From NCBI GenBank assembly GCA_032622095.1, contig CP136063.1, forward strand, positions 120,796,723 through 120,860,722: 64,000 nucleotides of DNA, read 5' to 3'. The notes beneath the pieces are model-generated. The model saw nothing but the letters and a program-made list of their open reading frames with translations. It was not told the DNA's origin and did not search any database. Shown here piece after piece: positions 60,131 to 64,000 of the stretch (the first letter of the stretch is position 1; each line of letters starts with the position of its first letter). Source of the DNA: Siphonodentalium dalli (lineage: Eukaryota; Mollusca; Scaphopoda; Gadilida; Siphonodentaliidae). The position numbers were made by a program, and so were the translations under genes.

Positions 60131-60732
60131 TCCCATTTACGATCTTATTAATGAAATTAGGTGCACAAATGCTTCCCGAAGTTATCTTACGATGACAACT
60201 CAGAACGCTAAAAAAAATTCTCAGTGAGATATCCTCGCCTCTATTATTAACTCAAGCGGGAAATTCCAGGAATCACCTGACGTCATCGCTTTATAATAAG
60301 ATTTATGTGTAGTACATCATCGCTCTTGCGTTTTGTGCCAACCACCTGCGCGCGTGTTTTCTCCGGAATCAGTTCTTTGTTTATTCAGGAGGAAATTGTT
60401 TACGAATAGTTAATAGTTTGAAAAGTTATCAATCATGTGTTTTTAATCGCCATGGGTTAAGACTTATGCGTGGCTTTCGTCCGTAAAATAAAATAAAAGT
60501 AAAGCTCATTGCAATGTTTGTCGGGAGGAATTTGACATCGGCGGAATGTGAGAGAGTGCAGTTAACCCTTTACCCAACAGTAATATGTCTTAACGTCATT
60601 ACCCACACCAATACTGATAGGAGAGAACGTCGTCGCCCCAGCCAACATAACTTTCTGGTAACGTCAAAGTTATAGGAAAAAATGTATTATTAAATCTTAT
60701 TGTGGCTCTTGTTTATCTGCAAGGATGGTTTT
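60131..60732. other. Intron with a solo TTAA-element end at 60562
   Basis: TTAACCCTTTACCCAACAG at 60562-60580 is the same left end as the element at 27998. Its right end is not found. ACGTCGTCGCCCCAGCCAAC near 60628 and GTTATGTTAGCTGGGGTGGC near 63622 are inverted relatives. Confidence 0.5.
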
Positions 60733-62028
60733 TAGCTCAACTTTACTTTGTAAAGTTTGAGCTATTGCCATGGCTTTGTCGTCCGTCGTACGTGTGTACG
60801 TAAGGCGTCAACAATGCAGTCTACAGGTCGTACCTTTGGTCGGATCATTATGAAATTTGTCATAGCTGTAGACATCAACATTTAGACCAGAATGATTAAT
60901 TTTGGGGTCATTCGGTAAAAAAACATGGCCGCCAGTGGCCATCTTGCATTTCAAAATTCAATCCATTAGCACGGGCTACAGGGCGTACTGTTTGTCTGAT
61001 CGTCATGAAATTTGTCATGGATGTTAATATTGACATGTAGATGGGAACGAGTAATTTTGGGGTCATTCGGCCCAAAAACATGGCCGCCAGCAGCCATCTT
61101 GGATTTTACTCTTTGTATGACTAAATCCTTTAGCACGGGCTACAGGTCGTACTTTTAGTCTGATCATCATAAAATTTGTCAAGAATGTTAATAATGACAT
61201 GTAGATGGGAACGAGTCATTTTGGGGTCATTCGGCCAAAAAACATGGCCGCCAGCAGGCATCTTTGATTTCACTCTTTGTATGACTAAATCCTTTAGCAC
61301 GGGCTACAGGTCGTACCTCTAGTCCGATCATCATAAAATTTGTCATGGCTGTTGAAATTGGAATGTAGATGGGAACGAGTCATTTTGGGGTCATTCGGAC
61401 AAAAAACATGGCCGCCAGCGGCCATCTTGGATTTCAAAATTCAATCCATTAGCACGGGCCACAGGTCGTACTGTTCGTCTGATCTTCATGAAATTTGTCA
61501 TGGATGTTAATATTGACATGTAGATGGGAACGAGTAATTTTGGGGTCATTCGGCCAAAAAACATGGCGGCCAGCAGCCTTCTTGGATTTTACTCTTTGTA
61601 TGACTAAATTCTTTAGCACGGGCTACAGGTCGTACCTTTAGTCTGATCATCAAATTTGTCATGGATGTTAATATTGACATGTAGATGGAACGAGTAATTT
61701 TGGGGTCATTCGGCCAAAAAACATGGCCGCCAGCAGGCATCTTGGATTTTACTCTTTGTATGACTAAATCCTTTAGCACGGGCTACAGGTCCTACTTTTA
61801 GTCATGGCTGTTGAAATTGGAATGTAAATGGGAACGAGTCATTTTGGGTGTCATTCGGCCAAAAAACATGGCCGCCAGCAGCCATCTTGGATTTTACTCT
61901 TTGCATGACTAAATCCACAGGTTAGACATTTCAATTACATGTAGCACCTTTCCTATTCCTCCATTTACTGTCAACCATTAAATTATTCCCCTACCTAAGT
62001 TGAGCTACAGTGTCATTGACACTTTCAT
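60733..62028 (+). mobile_element. R1 element, complete short copy
   Basis: Complete at both ends: TAGCTCAACTTTACTTTG start and AAGTTGAGCTA, AGTGTCATTGACACT, TTCAT end. The first ~1 kb is nearly the same as 13451-14700, sharing small peculiarities such as CTACAGGGCGTACTG, so the copies are closely related despite lying 47 kb apart. Confidence 0.8.
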
Positions 62029-63687
62029 TATTTTTATTCCGACCGACCCTACCAAAACAAGGTTAAAAAAAATCTGTAAAGCAGAAAAATAAAAAAGTTT
62101 GGCCTTATGCCTAAAGTTCTCAATATGTATCCATTGTGCATCCCTTCTGTGTCATGGCAATGGTGTGACAAGAGCCAGCCTTCATAATTGGCTACGGCAA
62201 TCAGCATTGCTGAAGCAAACTGGGCCACGGCATACTGTTGCTGTAGCAGATTGCCGAAGCCAAACAATCTGAATTAAGAGGGCTGCAAGAGCCCAAGAGA
62301 ACCAAATTCACCCCCTCCCAAACCGTAATTGAGGGGGGGGGGGGGGTGTAGTGTAATAGAACCAGATACTAGGATATGCATATATACAAGACTTTAATAA
62401 ATATTTCATATATAAATAGATTAAATACCTGCCTCATCGCCAAAATAAATTGGTCAATAATAAATATAAATATCTGCCTCCCTTGTCACTTTAAAAAAAA
62501 AAAGTTTCCTGAGAAACTAACTATTTTGTTTATATAATCAAATATCTAACTTCAAGCTTGTCATCCTTGTTTTATAAATGAAATACCAAATGACACATAT
62601 TCATGTGTTGTAACTGTCACTGATGCAAGCTAGTTGTCACTAGGATGGGTCATTACGCTCAGTTTGTTTTAACTATTTATCATGAAAATGGTTTGCAAAT
62701 GCTGTCTATCGCAATGTGTTGCATGCACTTTTCATTGGTGGATGTACATGTGTATTCCGAATTTTAATTATATTGTCCAATTTTCATTATTCCGCGATAG
62801 ACTGGGACATGGCTAGAGCGTCTTCGTTGGGGGGGGGGTGTTGTTGGTGGTTGATCTCCTGCTAAATCCGTCCAAAATTGCATATTAAATCGTCCAGGGC
62901 GCAATCGCAAGGCTTCTGTGCGTTTACGGCGATAGAGAGCTGCCATGCTCAGAAATTGATCTCGGGAAGCGTTAATGCGAGAAGTTTATATAAGAAAAGT
63001 ACATTTCTCCCTCAATAACAGGCCATGTATATTTAAAGCGGCTCTTGGTCTGTAGGATTCAATAAACAAGCAATTCTTATGTTTTCCTGCCCCAACCTCA
63101 TCATTTAAAGTGCTTTTTACTATGACAAATCCGAAAGCATTCTGAGTGGAACATGTGCTCAATTTTACTACAAGCATCAGTTTATTGTCATCTTGGTATT
63201 GTTTTTGATATTGCCGATCAGGATTATTGTCATATGCAATATTTCTGTTGATAAATTGAACACATTAATAAGATAAATTTTCTGAAATTACAGCAATATA
63301 ATTCAGAATCTGATAAATTCACTGAAATAGATTTTAATGCGATGCAACGAATTGGCGTAGAGAAATATCCGGAAAGATACTCACTAACTCCACAGTGTTT
63401 GCTTGTTCTCCACTGCCAAATGGAATATAAGATTAAACAAACCACCTTACCTGTTCCTCTCATATTAAGGAGGTAGTATGAATTAAATCTAATAAAACTT
63501 TCATAAACTTGAAAATCAGTTGTTGGTACCAATTGAAATAAAAAAAAAACTTATCCATGCAGATCAACAAGAGCCACAACAAATTTAATTATACATTTTT
63601 ACATTAACTGACGTTACCAAAAAGTTATGTTAGCTGGGGTGGCGACGTAATTGCAGTGGCCTACACTTGAAAGAAATTATATTTCAG
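62029..63687. other. Intron; only repeat scraps recognised
   Basis: 62500-62650 resembles 21390-21520 of the TTAA-flanked element. G-runs lie at 62332 and 62829. No gene. It ends with the acceptor ATTTCAG at 63687. Confidence 0.45.
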
Positions 63688-63870
63688 GGGGTACTTTGTG
63701 AAGAGAACATGAGGAACACACGAATCAACATTCATGACGTTACTTTACATGCTGATGCTATACATAGAGGGGGTGGTCAGATCATTCCAACTGCTAGGAG
63801 GGTATTCTATGCCAGCGTGCTGACAGCTCAACCTATCATAATGGAACCTGTTTATTTGGTAGAAATTCAG
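63688..63870 (+). CDS. EEF2: eEF2 exon with diphthamide loop
   Basis: 61 codons: [59 protein letters not shown]. The His in DAIHRGGGQ (codon 63763-63765) is the residue modified to diphthamide in eukaryotes and archaea, the target of ADP-ribosylating toxins; the loop is intact here. YLVEIQ begins domain V. Acceptor ends at 63687, donor GTAAGT starts at 63871, phase 0. About a hundred C-terminal residues remain outside the window. Confidence 0.96.
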
Positions 63871-64000
63871 GTAAGTTTTAGCTTGAAACAAATGTTCATT
63901 AAACATATTTTTTGATCCAGTGAAATGAAACCCACAGCATTTATATATAGAATTGTCATACTTCACCACATGTTTGCAGTTGCTACCTGTATTACCTGAC

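Noticed and set aside
7328-63870. eEF2 being a pseudogene
   Set aside because: All seven visible introns have GT/AG ends, phases agree, no stop or frameshift is present, and key residues including the diphthamide His are kept.

Overview
The window is from an animal nuclear genome. It is AT-rich, carries one interrupted host gene with consensus GT/AG introns, and is packed with transposable-element remains. The tRNA-derived SINE, the repeat style (near-palindromic starts followed by CGTC/CTGT simple repeats) and the TE-filled introns suggest a lophotrochozoan, most likely a bivalve or other mollusc. That taxonomic call is an inference.

Host gene: eight + strand exons (7328-7564, 16732-16845, 28524-28662, 34379-34574, 37682-37940, 41022-41273, 55902-56111, 63688-63870) join in frame into 530 codons of translation elongation factor 2 (eEF2). 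They run from the end of the GTPase domain to the diphthamide loop and the start of the last domain. The N-terminal fifth and roughly the last hundred residues lie outside the window. The whole window is therefore one gene, with introns of about 3 to 15 kb.

Intron content: (i) several families of medium-length elements (R1-R4 here) that share a layout: a near-palindrome at the 5' end, a short-period simple repeat, a body, an inverted copy of the 5' start, and for R1-R3 a short hairpin at the 3' end. R1 bodies are tandem arrays of 155/164-bp monomers. (ii) Five hAT-type elements with 8-bp target duplications, one keeping a hAT dimerisation domain. (iii) TTAA-flanked piggyBac-like or foldback elements. 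(iv) A TIR family with 6-bp duplications. (v) Long perfect hairpins. (vi) A tRNA-derived SINE. (vii) Two decayed antisense copies (about 22.1-27.3 kb and 49.1-53.5 kb) of an intron-containing gene that I cannot name. It has a DDE-nuclease-like core (CDDK, SDGG, NPAER) and a cysteine-rich C-terminus.

Best candidates for something undescribed: the two antisense transposase-like copies, the 15-mer GTAACAGGAGTGACA scattered through one of their introns, the paired 11-mer ATAAAGAGCGT found at three distant loci, and the shared architecture of R1-R3, for which a built-in empty-site comparison shows insertion without a target duplication.
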